A stretch of 64,000 bases of DNA from an uncultured Clostridia bacterium. GTDB lineage: Bacteria > Bacillota > Clostridia > TANB77 > CAG-508. The first letter of the stretch is position 1, and every line of letters starts with the position of its first letter. Of the stretch, positions 35,672 through 46,745 are shown piece after piece. The stretch lies in assembly GCA_934141555.1 (NCBI GenBank), contig CAKPCK010000001.1, forward strand, positions 124,001-188,000, in the 5' to 3' direction. The notes beneath the pieces are model-generated. The model made no database searches, had not been told where the DNA came from, and saw nothing but the letters and a program-made list of their open reading frames with translations. The position numbers and the translations under genes are program-made.

Positions 35672-35832
35672 TGTATCTTAAATTACTATATCCTGATATC
35701 ATTTACATATTACACTTTGAACAGTAACAGCATAGAGAAATAAAAGGCGAGAAAATTATTCACAAGTTAATAAGAATAGTACTAGAAATACGAAATCAAA
35801 TAAAGAAAATAGAGGGGAGGTATACCAAAGAA

Positions 35833-38800
35833 ATGAGCAAAAAGAAACTTACGAAAAAAAGTATAATATTAAAAACAATAATTGTACTAATAGCAGTAAG
35901 TATAATAATTGGTATATATGTATTAAACAAAACACAAAAAATTGACAAATCTGCAATGTCATCAGAACTACAAAGAACACAAGCATATGATGACGTAAAA
36001 GATGGTGATAATGCAGTAAAAGATGCTGAAGGAAATACAATACAAGCAATAAAATTTGATGCGTTTTTCTTAAAAGATAAAGATGGAGATGGAATAGCAG
36101 AATCAATAAGAGGAACGTGTAATGAAATAGGAAGTCAAGCAAGTTTATACATGGAATTAAGTGTATTAGAACAAGGAAAATTAAAAGATGGAAAAATAAC
36201 AATAAATTCTAATAACTTCTATTTTAATACATCAATAGTAAAAGACACTGAAGTAAAAGAAAACTATATATCAGCAAACACCAAAGAGATTAATTTTAAT
36301 GAAATAGGTAATGGTACACAAAAATTATTAATAGGCTCAATACGTTCTGGAGACTATTCAAGTACATCTTCAAAATCAAGTGCAATTGGAAATGATACAA
36401 CCAAATATAGTAAAGAAAATTCTGTAACATTTTCTGGAACATTTGTAGACAGTGATGGAAATGAAACAGCATTTTCAAAAGATATTCCATTTACAGTTGA
36501 TTGGTATGGAGAAACATATGTAGAAATTGATCCTAAAAATCAAACAAACAATATTACACAATTAGATGAATTAGTAACAGATGATGGTTTAGAATTAGAA
36601 TTTCAAATAAGAACAGTAGAAAACAAAAATCAATTAATAATGTCAAGTTCAGAAATATCTGGAACAATACCAGAACTAAATGGATATAAAGCAAAATCTG
36701 TAAAAATATCAGGGACAAATATTACATATACATATAATGAAGAAACAGGAAAATTTACAGCACAGAAAACGGCAACATTAAATACTAATGGAATAGTAAC
36801 TTCAAATGCTTATAATTATTCTAGTTCTGTAAATAGATATACATATTTTGACTTTGATGTAATTTATCCAATAGAAGCATATACAGCGCTTGGAACAGGA
36901 ACAGCAAGTTTCGAATTAGCAATTCCTATACAAGCAGTAATAAAAGGATATAATAACACAAATGAAGAAGATGGATTTGTAAATCCATATATTTCAAATA
37001 CAGCAACAGGAATTGTAACAACAACATGGAGCAGAAAAGTAGGAAATTTATATGATTTTGAAATATATGTAGGAAAATATATGGGCTCACCATATAATAC
37101 ATATGTTATTCAAAAAAAGAAACCATTAAATATATATAATGGAATATCAACAGAAGAAAAAGATGATACATATTTAGTAGAATGGAGAGCATCAACAGGA
37201 GAGAATGTAGAAACAGATGGAATAGTAATGAATGAGACTACAGGAAAAACAGATCAATTTATGAATACATCTTCAAAATATGAATCAATGGAAAATTTAA
37301 CAACAAATGTAGGAATTTATTTTAGTGGTGTTAATAATACTTTAAATTCAGATGGTTGGATAAAAGTATATGATGCAGATACAAACACATTAATACATAC
37401 ATTTACATCAAAAGACTGGAATAGTTATACACAATCAAATCCATATAAATATGAAAATTCTATAAAACATATTAGAATAGAAACAAGTAGTACAAAACCA
37501 CAATGCTATTTTTATGTATATAATTTAAAAGAATTAGATGATGAATATATAACAACAAATTACTCTAGAGAAGATTTTGATAATTTATCATATATCTATA
37601 GTTATTTAGATGGAAAAATGATAAAACCAAAAACAGATGAAAATGAAGAAACAACATATTGTTTTTCAGCAAGTGAAATAAATAAAGCATTATATGAAGC
37701 ACCAACATCTGTTGCAAAAATATCAATAAAAGATAATACAATATCAACACATGTAACAGCAGAACACCAGAAAATAACAATAACTGCAGAAACATCAGGA
37801 TATAATGAACAAGGCTGGAAAAATGGTACATTTTTAGTACAATTACCAAGTGAAATAATTTTAGGGGAAATAAATGAAGTATCAGTAAATAATACAAATG
37901 TGAAAATAACAGCATATGATATATATGAAGAAAATGATAATTATTATATAAAAATATTAACAGAAAGTGCTGACGAAGAATCATTTGACATAGTAATAGA
38001 CTGTGATTTAACACCAGACCCTAGAATTACTAAAACAACAAAACAAGTAAAATTATGGGCCAAAAATGAAACTGCTTGTGATTACTATTATTCTGGAAAA
38101 GATACTTATGATGTCGATGGAAACTCTAATACAGAAGAACTAGTAAATTACAGAGAAACATCATTAACATTTGATCCAGGTTCAAGTTTAAGTACAACAC
38201 AAGTTGGAAGTAATTATGCAGAAGATGGAGGAGTAACAATTGCACCAAGAGTTGCTAAAACAGACAAAGGTCAAAGGACTGCAACTATTACAATATCAGC
38301 AACAAATAACTACACATATGATATACAAGATGTAAAAATATTAGGTGTAGTACCATTTGAAGGAAACAAATATGTAATTAGTGGAAATGATTTAGGATCA
38401 ACATTCACAACATATATGAATGATGGTGGATTAGAAGTTTTAACAAGTTCAATAAAAGACAAAGTAACAATATACTATTCTACAACAGAAAGACCAAATA
38501 AAGACTTAACAGATGCATCAAATGGTTGGAAACTAGCAAAAGATATTGATGATTGGAAGAGAGTAAAAAATTATTTAATAGTATTAGATAATTCATATAA
38601 ATTATCATCAAAAGAAAGCATTGAATTTAGATATGATATAAATTTGCCCAATGGTGTTGATTATAATAAAATTACATATTCAGAACATGCAATATATTTT
38701 GCATTACAAACAGATGAAGGATTATATTATACAGCAACAGGCTCTGCAAAACTTGGATTTATGATTGCAAAACAATATGATTTAGAGATTGTAAAATATC

Positions 38801-41800
38801 AGAAAGATACAGAAAAGACTCTACAAGGTGTAACATTTTCAATTACAGAAGATGGAGCAGAATCAAGTTCAATAAAAACAACAGATAAAGATGGAAAACT
38901 TTTAGTGCTAGGTTTATATGCAGAAAGATATTATACAATAAAAGAAATAAAAACAACAGATGATTATGTATTAAACACTGAAGAAATAAGGTTTTACACA
39001 TATACAAAAATAAATGATGATGGAACAGAAAGTTTATATTTAACATATCCAGGAAAAGAAGAAGAAAGTTCTAAATTAAGTCTTATTTATAAAACAACAA
39101 GGGCAGAACAAGTAAATTCTCCAGCAAGTGGAAATGATTATAGAATTCAAATAAAAATTGATAATGAAGTAAAAGCTAGGTTGAAAATAAATAAAACAGA
39201 CACTGCAGGAGTACCTTTAAAAAATATTAAGTTTACATTAACAGGAAAAGAAAAAGATGGAGAAATATTAACAACAGACCAAAATGGAGATATAAATGCA
39301 TTAGGACTTTACTTAGATCAAGAATACACATTAGAAGAAGTAAAAGCAACAGGATATTATATTCCACAAACAAAGATTAAATTTAAAATAACAAATAATA
39401 ATGGAAATTTTGAATTAAATTATACAGATAATGATACAACAAAATCTAAACAACTTATAATAAATGATGAAATTCCAACACTTGAACTAAACTTACAAAA
39501 TGAAAAAATACCTACATATGGATTACAATTAACAAAATATGCAAAAGGAGAAAAAGATTCTAGTGGAAATGATAAAAAATTAGCAAGAGCTCAATATTTA
39601 ATAATAGGTGAAGGAATTAAAGATGGGGGAAAAATTTATACAACAGATGAGAATGGAATTCTTACAATAGATAATTTATATGAATATGTAGATGGAAAAT
39701 ATATAACAGGTGAATATACATTAAAAGAAATTTATGCACCAGAAGGATATTCAGTAGACTCTACAGAATTAAAATTTAAAGCATATAGAGAAAATGGAAC
39801 ATTGAAAATACAAATACTTGAAGGTGATACAGTAATTAGAAAAATTACAGTTGATGGAACAGAAGAAAAAGACTTAAATATTAAAAATGCAACTACTGAA
39901 ACTCCAGTAATTGAAATTGGTGTTGAAGATGGACAAATATTTTCAATTTATAAATATTATCAAGATGGTACAAGTTCAGCCAAAAAACCAATACCTGGAA
40001 CAAGGTTTAAAATAACAGATTTAAATGGAAATTATGTTACAGGTTCAGATGGAAAGACTGTTGGACAATGGTTTGATACAACTCCAGAACAGTTGCCTGT
40101 ACCTGATATAACATTATCTTCTTCTGGAACATATCAATGGACACAAAGAGATGATGGAACTTGGGAAAGTACAGGAAATTATCATGTTAATAGTTCTACA
40201 AGCACATTAACTTCAAATGATTTTGAACTTAAAGAAAAAGCAACATTGCAATTTGAATGGTCTGTATCATCTGAAAGTGCAAGTTGGGATTATGTTTATT
40301 ATACAATCACAAATTTAGATACTAATAAAACAATAGGCGGAACATCAACTAAGATTGGTGGAACAGCAAATGGAACAGTTTATTCTTCTCTAAGATTTGA
40401 TGAAGTTTCAGTAGATTTAGAAAAAGGAAAGTATAAAATTGAATTTGTATATAGAAAAGATGGTTCAGGACATACTGGTTTAGATGCAGCATTTGTAAAG
40501 AATATAAAATTTAAAGAAGTCGAAAAAACAGGATATTATGCTGTAACAACAGATTCAAATGGACAAATAACAGCAAATTTACCAGAAGGTTTATACAAGG
40601 CAATAGAAGTATATACAAATGATAGATATGTATTACCAGAAAAAGAAGCAGATAGAACATATTATTTTGGAATTGGTTCATCACAAGCAGCAACATGGGA
40701 TTGGGTAACAGGATTAACAGGAGAAGGTTGGAACTATGTAAATTCAGTTTTTGCACAAAAAGACGGAGGAGTAATAGCAGTTGGGTCATTCTCTAAATAT
40801 TCAACAGATGTTGTAGCAAATGCAGTAGATGGAATTGATATAGATAATGATGGAACAGTTGATGAAATATCAGAAGGAAGCAATGATGGACTAATAATAT
40901 CTTATGATGCAGACGGAAAAGTAGTATGGTCAAAAACTTTTGGAGGAGATAGTGATGATTCATTAAATAAAGTTATTCAAACATCAGATGGAGGATATGT
41001 TGCAGTAGGATATGCTGAGAGTAATTCAATAAAATATGATGGAAAAATAATAAGTGAGCTTTCAAGAACATCAACAGAGAACTTATCACAAAAAGATGCA
41101 ATATTATTAAAAATAAGTAAAGATGGAACTTATGAATGGGGCTTAAGAATTGGTGGAACAGGTGATGATGAAATACAATCAGTAATAGAAACAAGTGAAG
41201 GAAATTTCGCAATTACAGGAAACTATTATAGTTCACCATTTAACTTTTTTGATAGAGCAGGAACAGAAGTCAAAGGAACAATGACAAATACTGGAGAAAG
41301 AGATGCATTTGTAGCATCATATTCTTCAACAGGAATATATCAGTGGAGTTCAGCAATAGGAGGAACAAATAACCAAGATGCACCAGACTTAACAGAATAT
41401 TCGGAAGGAATTGCTGTAGCATCAAATTCAAGTACATCAGCTCGTATAAGTTTCTATAGCTTAACAGGTTCTACAATAAAAAATGCTTTCACAATAGGTA
41501 GTGGAACAAGCAAAATAACAAGTTTAGACACATATACAGATGGAACAATTATTGCAGGTGTAAATTATACAGGAACACATTTTGATGCAGGAATATATAA
41601 AGTAACAACAACAGGAAGTTCAACAAGAATTTATGAATTGACAGGAACTTATGATGAATATGTATCAGATGTACAAGTAACATCAGATGGAGGAATTTTA
41701 TTTGGAGGCTGGTATTATTCAACAGATACAGCTGGAAGTGATGGAACAACATTTGACGAAAAATCTGGAGAATATGCATGTGATGGATATGTAATAAAAT

Positions 41801-43521
41801 TAAATTTAAAAAATGAAGTTGAATATTCAAGTAGATTATATGGAGACAACTATGATGGTGTAAACACAGTAACAGAAACAAGAAATGGAGCATTAATATC
41901 TGGAGGATTTTTCAATTCTTCAACATTTAGTGCAACAAATTGTAAAATAGAAAAAGATGAAGATGACACAACACCAGAAGAACAAATGCTTACAAGAGTT
42001 GGAAATTCAGAAGCGTTTGTAATTGCTGAAATTTCACAACTTTCTGTTGGGGCAAAGGTACCAGAAGCACAAAAAATTGAAGTTGAAAACCAAATTAAAA
42101 CATTTAAAATAACAACAGAAGTAAAGAAAAACAATAATGTAGCAGGTGGAGATATAGATGGACAAGTAGGTGTAACAATAGATGGTGTTAATTATAGTAA
42201 AGATGGAATACGCTATGTAGAAAAAGTAAAATATGGAGAAAATTCAAAAAATGCAATAAAAATAACACCAAATGCAAAATATGTAATAGACAGTATAACA
42301 ATAAATGGAAAAGAATATACTAACTTTACAACAGCAGAAGATGGAACTGTAACATTACCAATATTTGATAATGTATTAGAAGATAAACATATTGTAGTAC
42401 AATTTAGTAATACAATGTCACATATAGAAGTAAACCATTATTTATGGACAAAAGATGATGGACTAACTACAATAAAAGTAGCAGAAACACAAACAAGTAC
42501 AGGAGTAGTTGGAACAACATATGAAACATCACCAAACACAGATATAGAATATGTAATTATTACAAATTCAGATTATTATGGTAATAATTTACCAGAAGGA
42601 GTAGTAGGAAGTGATTATTACATACCAGCAAATTATAAAGGAACATATACAGAGGGAACAAAAGAAGTAATAAATTATTATTACAAAGAAAAAACATATA
42701 AGTTGACAGTACATCACTATTTAGATGGTACAACAGAATCAGTACCACTTAAAGGATCAACAACAGGTGAAAAGGTAGCTGATGAAATAACAGAAGATTT
42801 AAAGAAAAATAGTGAATACACAACAACACAAGCAGGAGATACAAAAATAGATTATTCAATTTATGAATTAGTATCAATACCAGAAAATGCTACTGGAACA
42901 ATACAAGAAGATACAGAAGTAACATATTATTATAAAATAAAAACAGCAGATATTAGAATAACTAAAGTAGCAGAAGAAGATCATGAAAAAACATTAGCAA
43001 ATACTCAATTTCAACTATATCAATATCAAAAAGATTTAGCTGTTACAGATGAATTGATAGATATTAATAATCTTGGAAGTGACTGGAAGTTAATTGGAAT
43101 ATATACAACATCAGATATAGGTGTTTTAAAATTAGAAAATTTACCAGTTAATTTAGAATATAGATTAATAGAAACAAGACCTGTAGAGGGAAGAATACTT
43201 CCAGATGGACAATGGAAAATAAAATTTGTTACTGGAACATATGACACAACAGATACATCAATAGTTACTATTAATGGGGTACCATTTAAAATAAATGCAA
43301 TAGGAAATCCACCAGCTATGATAAAAACAGATGATGGAAAATTATTACTTCCAAATAAAGCAAATTATAATTTCCCAACAAGTGGAAGTATAGAATTAAA
43401 AACAGTTTATCAAGTTGGAATGATTATTATTGCGATAGGGGTTGTTATGATGGCTCTTATAGTAGTAAAAAAGTGTTATATAAAAAACACTAAAAAAATA
43501 AAGAAAGGGAGAAAACACTAA
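35833..43521 (+). CDS. Giant sortase-anchored adhesin / pilus tip protein with Cna-B, propeller-like and MucBP regions
   Basis: A 2562-residue surface protein. A signal/anchor helix (about 14-33) is followed by ~940 residues of beta-rich adhesin sequence. Then come Cna-B domains at about 982-1070, 1115-1215 and 1229-1355, with E-box-like YTLEEV, YTLKEIYAPEGY and YTIKEI. A further Cna-B (from about 1370) seems interrupted by a ~150-residue jelly-roll-like insert. Residues about 1620-2070 hold repeated DGGVIAVG, DGGYVAVG and DGGILFGG strands like a beta-propeller. Two MucBP-like repeats (about 2195-2370) and a last Cna-B follow. The tail has FPTSG (2514-2518), a membrane helix and basic residues, a noncanonical sortase signal. 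A GGGGAGG site lies 12 bases before ATG. It overlaps the pilin gene by one base. Confidence 0.9.
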   Translation: MSKKKLTKKSIILKTIIVLIAVSIIIGIYVLNKTQKIDKSAMSSELQRTQAYDDVKDGDNAVKDAEGNTIQAIKFDAFFLKDKDGDGIAESIRGTCNEIGSQASLYMELSVLEQGKLKDGKITINSNNFYFNTSIVKDTEVKENYISANTKEINFNEIGNGTQKLLIGSIRSGDYSSTSSKSSAIGNDTTKYSKENSVTFSGTFVDSDGNETAFSKDIPFTVDWYGETYVEIDPKNQTNNITQLDELVTDDGLELEFQIRTVENKNQLIMSSSEISGTIPELNGYKAKSVKISGTNITYTYNEETGKFTAQKTATLNTNGIVTSNAYNYSSSVNRYTYFDFDVIYPIEAYTALGTGTASFELAIPIQAVIKGYNNTNEEDGFVNPYISNTATGIVTTTWSRKVGNLYDFEIYVGKYMGSPYNTYVIQKKKPLNIYNGISTEEKDDTYLVEWRASTGENVETDGIVMNETTGKTDQFMNTSSKYESMENLTTNVGIYFSGVNNTLNSDGWIKVYDADTNTLIHTFTSKDWNSYTQSNPYKYENSIKHIRIETSSTKPQCYFYVYNLKELDDEYITTNYSREDFDNLSYIYSYLDGKMIKPKTDENEETTYCFSASEINKALYEAPTSVAKISIKDNTISTHVTAEHQKITITAETSGYNEQGWKNGTFLVQLPSEIILGEINEVSVNNTNVKITAYDIYEENDNYYIKILTESADEESFDIVIDCDLTPDPRITKTTKQVKLWAKNETACDYYYSGKDTYDVDGNSNTEELVNYRETSLTFDPGSSLSTTQVGSNYAEDGGVTIAPRVAKTDKGQRTATITISATNNYTYDIQDVKILGVVPFEGNKYVISGNDLGSTFTTYMNDGGLEVLTSSIKDKVTIYYSTTERPNKDLTDASNGWKLAKDIDDWKRVKNYLIVLDNSYKLSSKESIEFRYDINLPNGVDYNKITYSEHAIYFALQTDEGLYYTATGSAKLGFMIAKQYDLEIVKYQKDTEKTLQGVTFSITEDGAESSSIKTTDKDGKLLVLGLYAERYYTIKEIKTTDDYVLNTEEIRFYTYTKINDDGTESLYLTYPGKEEESSKLSLIYKTTRAEQVNSPASGNDYRIQIKIDNEVKARLKINKTDTAGVPLKNIKFTLTGKEKDGEILTTDQNGDINALGLYLDQEYTLEEVKATGYYIPQTKIKFKITNNNGNFELNYTDNDTTKSKQLIINDEIPTLELNLQNEKIPTYGLQLTKYAKGEKDSSGNDKKLARAQYLIIGEGIKDGGKIYTTDENGILTIDNLYEYVDGKYITGEYTLKEIYAPEGYSVDSTELKFKAYRENGTLKIQILEGDTVIRKITVDGTEEKDLNIKNATTETPVIEIGVEDGQIFSIYKYYQDGTSSAKKPIPGTRFKITDLNGNYVTGSDGKTVGQWFDTTPEQLPVPDITLSSSGTYQWTQRDDGTWESTGNYHVNSSTSTLTSNDFELKEKATLQFEWSVSSESASWDYVYYTITNLDTNKTIGGTSTKIGGTANGTVYSSLRFDEVSVDLEKGKYKIEFVYRKDGSGHTGLDAAFVKNIKFKEVEKTGYYAVTTDSNGQITANLPEGLYKAIEVYTNDRYVLPEKEADRTYYFGIGSSQAATWDWVTGLTGEGWNYVNSVFAQKDGGVIAVGSFSKYSTDVVANAVDGIDIDNDGTVDEISEGSNDGLIISYDADGKVVWSKTFGGDSDDSLNKVIQTSDGGYVAVGYAESNSIKYDGKIISELSRTSTENLSQKDAILLKISKDGTYEWGLRIGGTGDDEIQSVIETSEGNFAITGNYYSSPFNFFDRAGTEVKGTMTNTGERDAFVASYSSTGIYQWSSAIGGTNNQDAPDLTEYSEGIAVASNSSTSARISFYSLTGSTIKNAFTIGSGTSKITSLDTYTDGTIIAGVNYTGTHFDAGIYKVTTTGSSTRIYELTGTYDEYVSDVQVTSDGGILFGGWYYSTDTAGSDGTTFDEKSGEYACDGYVIKLNLKNEVEYSSRLYGDNYDGVNTVTETRNGALISGGFFNSSTFSATNCKIEKDEDDTTPEEQMLTRVGNSEAFVIAEISQLSVGAKVPEAQKIEVENQIKTFKITTEVKKNNNVAGGDIDGQVGVTIDGVNYSKDGIRYVEKVKYGENSKNAIKITPNAKYVIDSITINGKEYTNFTTAEDGTVTLPIFDNVLEDKHIVVQFSNTMSHIEVNHYLWTKDDGLTTIKVAETQTSTGVVGTTYETSPNTDIEYVIITNSDYYGNNLPEGVVGSDYYIPANYKGTYTEGTKEVINYYYKEKTYKLTVHHYLDGTTESVPLKGSTTGEKVADEITEDLKKNSEYTTTQAGDTKIDYSIYELVSIPENATGTIQEDTEVTYYYKIKTADIRITKVAEEDHEKTLANTQFQLYQYQKDLAVTDELIDINNLGSDWKLIGIYTTSDIGVLKLENLPVNLEYRLIETRPVEGRILPDGQWKIKFVTGTYDTTDTSIVTINGVPFKINAIGNPPAMIKTDDGKLLLPNKANYNFPTSGSIELKTVYQVGMIIIAIGVVMMALIVVKKCYIKNTKKIKKGRKH

Positions 43522-45089
43522 TGAAAGAGAAAAAAAGTTTTAAAATAATTGCTTTTGCAATTACAGTAATTTTAGTAGTTATGGGATTAAATTTACAATC
43601 TCTTGCATCAATAACTACAACAACAAACACAAAAAATATTACTGTTTCAGGAATTGAAGCAGGAGTAAAAGTATCTGCATATCAATTAACAACAGTTAAT
43701 TATGATTACACAGCAGATCAACCACAAGCTATTCCTTATACATGGAATAGTAGTGTAAAAACATGGGTAGATGCTAATTATTCGGCATATTCAAACCCAG
43801 AAAATTTCTATAAAAATGTAACAAGTAATTCTGATGAAGCAAAAGAATTTTATAGTGCATTATCAGGAGCTATAAAAGCTGGAACAGTTACATTAACAGC
43901 AAAAACAGAAAATGCAACAGGAACAGCATCATATCCTGTTACAGATGAAAAATTAACAGGAACAGTTACATTCACAGGATGTGAAATGGGAACATACTTA
44001 ATTTTAATTGAAAATGGTTACAAGGTGTATACACCATCTGTAATAAACTTAACACCAGAATTTGATAGAACATCAAATGAATGGAAATTACCAGATTCAA
44101 TGGTAGTAACAGTAAAAGCAACTAATCCACAAGTTACAAAAACTGTTACAGATACAGCCAAAAACAAAGATAATTACAGTACAAAAGATGTAATACCATT
44201 TACAATTGTTGCAGATATACCAACATATTTAACAGGAAGTTTATCAAAAACATATAAAGTTGGAGATACATTAAGCAATGGTTTAAAATTAGACGAATCA
44301 ACAATTAAAGTATATGGACAAAAAGGTTCAGGAGATCCTGTTGAATTAACAAAAACAACAGATTATACAAGTTCAGTAACAGGAACAACAGCATTTGAAA
44401 TTGATTTTAAATATGATCAAATAAAAAATTATGATAAAGTAAGAATTACATATAGTGCATCACTTGCAAAAGAAACAACAACAATTGTTGGTGGAGCTGG
44501 AAATACAAATACAGCTAAATTAACATATAGTAACAACCCATATGTTGCAGATTCTACACAAACACAAGAAACAAGTAACAAAGTATATACATATGGTGCA
44601 GAAATTACAAAAACAGATAAAACATCAGGCGAAGCTTTAACAGGTGCTGAATTTGAATTAACAAAAGATTCAAACAAATTATATTTTGTAAAAACAGCTG
44701 ATGGAGTATATTATCAAGCAAATAGCTCTGATGTAGGAGCAACAACAACTTTAGCAGTTGATAGTAATGGTAAATTAAACATATTTGGTTTAGATGAAGG
44801 AACATATAGTTTAACAGAAACAAAAGCTCCAAGTGGATATAATAAATCTGCAGAATCTAAAGAAATAAAAATAACAGATGCTAATTTAGATGGAGCGTTA
44901 GATGATGAAACAGGTTCAACAACAGGAATTTATAAATTAACATTCCCTAACTCACAAGGATTCCAATTACCAGTAACAGGTGGAAATGGAACAGTTGCAT
45001 TTGTTGCAGGAGGAATTGTATTTGTTGGATTAGGTATTGCATTACTTGCAATTGCTATGAAAAAAGGAAAGAAAGTAAATGAAAAATAA
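43521..45089 (+). CDS. Major pilin, isopeptide-forming, LPVTG-anchored
   Basis: A 522-residue SpaA-type pilin. Signal peptide about 1-29 (ends SLA). Middle domains include an isopeptide-type D2 region beginning NPQVTKTVTD; a Lys here may be the pilin-motif lysine used for polymerisation. The C-terminal Cna-B domain has the E-box YSLTETKAPSGYN. The sorting signal is LPVTG at 483-487, followed by a hydrophobic helix and KKGKKVNEK. It starts in the stop of the adhesin gene (TAATG) and overlaps the first sortase gene by 11 bases. The order adhesin-pilin-sortase is that of Gram-positive pilus operons. Confidence 0.95.
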   Translation: MKEKKSFKIIAFAITVILVVMGLNLQSLASITTTTNTKNITVSGIEAGVKVSAYQLTTVNYDYTADQPQAIPYTWNSSVKTWVDANYSAYSNPENFYKNVTSNSDEAKEFYSALSGAIKAGTVTLTAKTENATGTASYPVTDEKLTGTVTFTGCEMGTYLILIENGYKVYTPSVINLTPEFDRTSNEWKLPDSMVVTVKATNPQVTKTVTDTAKNKDNYSTKDVIPFTIVADIPTYLTGSLSKTYKVGDTLSNGLKLDESTIKVYGQKGSGDPVELTKTTDYTSSVTGTTAFEIDFKYDQIKNYDKVRITYSASLAKETTTIVGGAGNTNTAKLTYSNNPYVADSTQTQETSNKVYTYGAEITKTDKTSGEALTGAEFELTKDSNKLYFVKTADGVYYQANSSDVGATTTLAVDSNGKLNIFGLDEGTYSLTETKAPSGYNKSAESKEIKITDANLDGALDDETGSTTGIYKLTFPNSQGFQLPVTGGNGTVAFVAGGIVFVGLGIALLAIAMKKGKKVNEK

Positions 45090-45972
45090 TAGTGAAAAAC
45101 TACTATTAATAATATCAATAATCTTTATAATACTAGGGGTAGGAATTTTCCTATACCCTAGTATTAGTAATTATTTAGCCGAAAAAAACCATGTAGATAT
45201 AATTAGAAAATATGATGAGCTTATTGTAAAAACAGATGATGGAAAACTAAAAGAAGAAAAAGAAAAAGCTCAAGTTTACAATGAGAATTTATCAGGAGAC
45301 CCAGTACATGATCCATTTGTTATTGGAAGTGGATATGCTTTACCAGAAAATTATAAAGAAGTACTTAATATATCAGGTGATGGAGTAATGGGATATGTTG
45401 AAATTCCTAAAATTTTAGTATATTTACCTATATATCATGGAACTAGTGATGAGATACTTGAAAAAGGAGTGGGACATATTCAGAATACTTCCGTACCAAT
45501 TGGTGGAACATCAACACACAGTGTATTAACTGGACATACAGGTTTACCAAATGCAGAATTATTTACAAGACTTGATGAACTTGTGGTTGGAGATATTTTT
45601 TATATACATGTTTTAGGAGAAATATTAACATATAAAGTTTTTGAAACAAAAGTAATATTGCCAGATAAAATTGATGAATTGCAAATATTAAATGGAAAAG
45701 ATTATGTGACATTAGTAACATGTACACCATATGGAGTAAATTCACATAGATTATTAGTAAAGGCTGAAAGAGTGGAATATGAGGAATATTCTGTAACTAA
45801 ATCTAATACTGATGGAGAAGGAACAAGTATTATAAAAGAAAGTGGAAGAAAGCATTATTATTTAACTGGAACTCAAATAGGTATTGTAATATTGATTTTT
45901 ATATTAATTATTAGTGTAATTATTGTTTTTTCAATGAGAAGAAAGAAAAGACTCTATAAAATAAAAAAATAA
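45079..45972 (+). CDS. Class C sortase (pilin polymerase) 1
   Basis: A 297-residue membrane transpeptidase. N-terminal helix about 8-30, the class C lid motif DPF (78-80), catalytic His153 in LTGHTGL, Cys215 in TLVTCTPYG and Arg224 in NSHRLLV, then a C-terminal membrane helix (about 264-286) with a basic tail. Lid plus C-terminal helix define pilus-assembling class C sortases. It overlaps the pilin gene and probably forms the Lys-Thr bonds of the shaft. Confidence 0.95.
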   Translation: MKNNSEKLLLIISIIFIILGVGIFLYPSISNYLAEKNHVDIIRKYDELIVKTDDGKLKEEKEKAQVYNENLSGDPVHDPFVIGSGYALPENYKEVLNISGDGVMGYVEIPKILVYLPIYHGTSDEILEKGVGHIQNTSVPIGGTSTHSVLTGHTGLPNAELFTRLDELVVGDIFYIHVLGEILTYKVFETKVILPDKIDELQILNGKDYVTLVTCTPYGVNSHRLLVKAERVEYEEYSVTKSNTDGEGTSIIKESGRKHYYLTGTQIGIVILIFILIISVIIVFSMRRKKRLYKIKK

Positions 45973-46008
45973 TAGATATACAAGAGTTTAGAAAGGAATT
46001 TTATATAA

Positions 46009-46695
46009 ATGAAAAGAAAGATTTTAGTGATAATTTCAATTATACTAATTTTTGCTGGTATATCATTATTTTGTTTTCCACATGTAAGTAATTTTGTATA
46101 TGAACAAGGCGTTGAAAGAGATAAAGAAGAATTTGTAGAGAAAATAACTCAAAGTGAAAATGAAGAAATCTTAAATAAATTATATAAAGATTTACAAGAA
46201 AAAAATAAAAAGCTTTATGAGGATATGCAAAATAATTTAGTTGATCCATTTTCATATGAACAACCTGCAATAGATTTAAGCAAATATGGAATTGATAATA
46301 ATGTTATAGGATATATAAATGTTCCAAAAATGAATATTGAGCTTCCTATATTGTTGGGGGCGAATTCATCTAATATGTTAAAAGGCGCTGTTCATCTTAC
46401 AGAAACATCATATCCAATAGGTGGGACTAATACAAATTGTGTTATTGCAGCACATAGAGGATATGGAAAGGCAAGTTTATTTAGAAATATAGAAAAACTT
46501 GAAGTTGGTGATGAAGTTTTTATTAAAAATTTTAAAGAAGAACTTACTTATGTTGTATATGATATTAAAATTATTGAACCAGATGATTTTGAAGAATTAA
46601 AAATTCAAAGTGGTGAAGATATAATTACACTGATAACTTGTCATCCATATCGTATTAATTCTCATAGATATATTGTAAAAGCAAAAAGAAAATAG
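46009..46695 (+). CDS. Class C-like sortase 2
   Basis: A 228-residue sortase with an N-terminal helix (about 5-25), a DPF lid motif (79-81), catalytic His149 in VIAAHRGYG, Cys211 in TLITCHPYR and Arg220 in NSHRYIV. Unlike the neighbouring sortase it stops right after the catalytic domain and lacks a C-terminal membrane helix. It may link the FPTSG adhesin to the shaft or attach pili to the wall; this division of labour is a guess. It has an AAAGGAA site and ends at a bidirectional terminator. Confidence 0.92.
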   Translation: MKRKILVIISIILIFAGISLFCFPHVSNFVYEQGVERDKEEFVEKITQSENEEILNKLYKDLQEKNKKLYEDMQNNLVDPFSYEQPAIDLSKYGIDNNVIGYINVPKMNIELPILLGANSSNMLKGAVHLTETSYPIGGTNTNCVIAAHRGYGKASLFRNIEKLEVGDEVFIKNFKEELTYVVYDIKIIEPDDFEELKIQSGEDIITLITCHPYRINSHRYIVKAKRK

Positions 46696-46745
46696 AAAAA
46701 CATTACGAAATTTTTCAAATTATGGAATTTTTTCGTAATGTTTTT
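46696..46745 (+). terminator. Bidirectional terminator between the pilus operon and the pseudouridine synthase gene
   Basis: AAAAACATTACGAAA pairs with TTTCGTAATGTTTTT. T runs lie on both strands, and the right arm lies within the 3' end of the convergent gene. Confidence 0.85.

Noticed and set aside
35672..35832. Template repeat or retroelement accessory gene just after the variable tail
   Set aside because: The gap returns to A+T-rich DNA with no G+C-rich match to the tail and no open frame of note.
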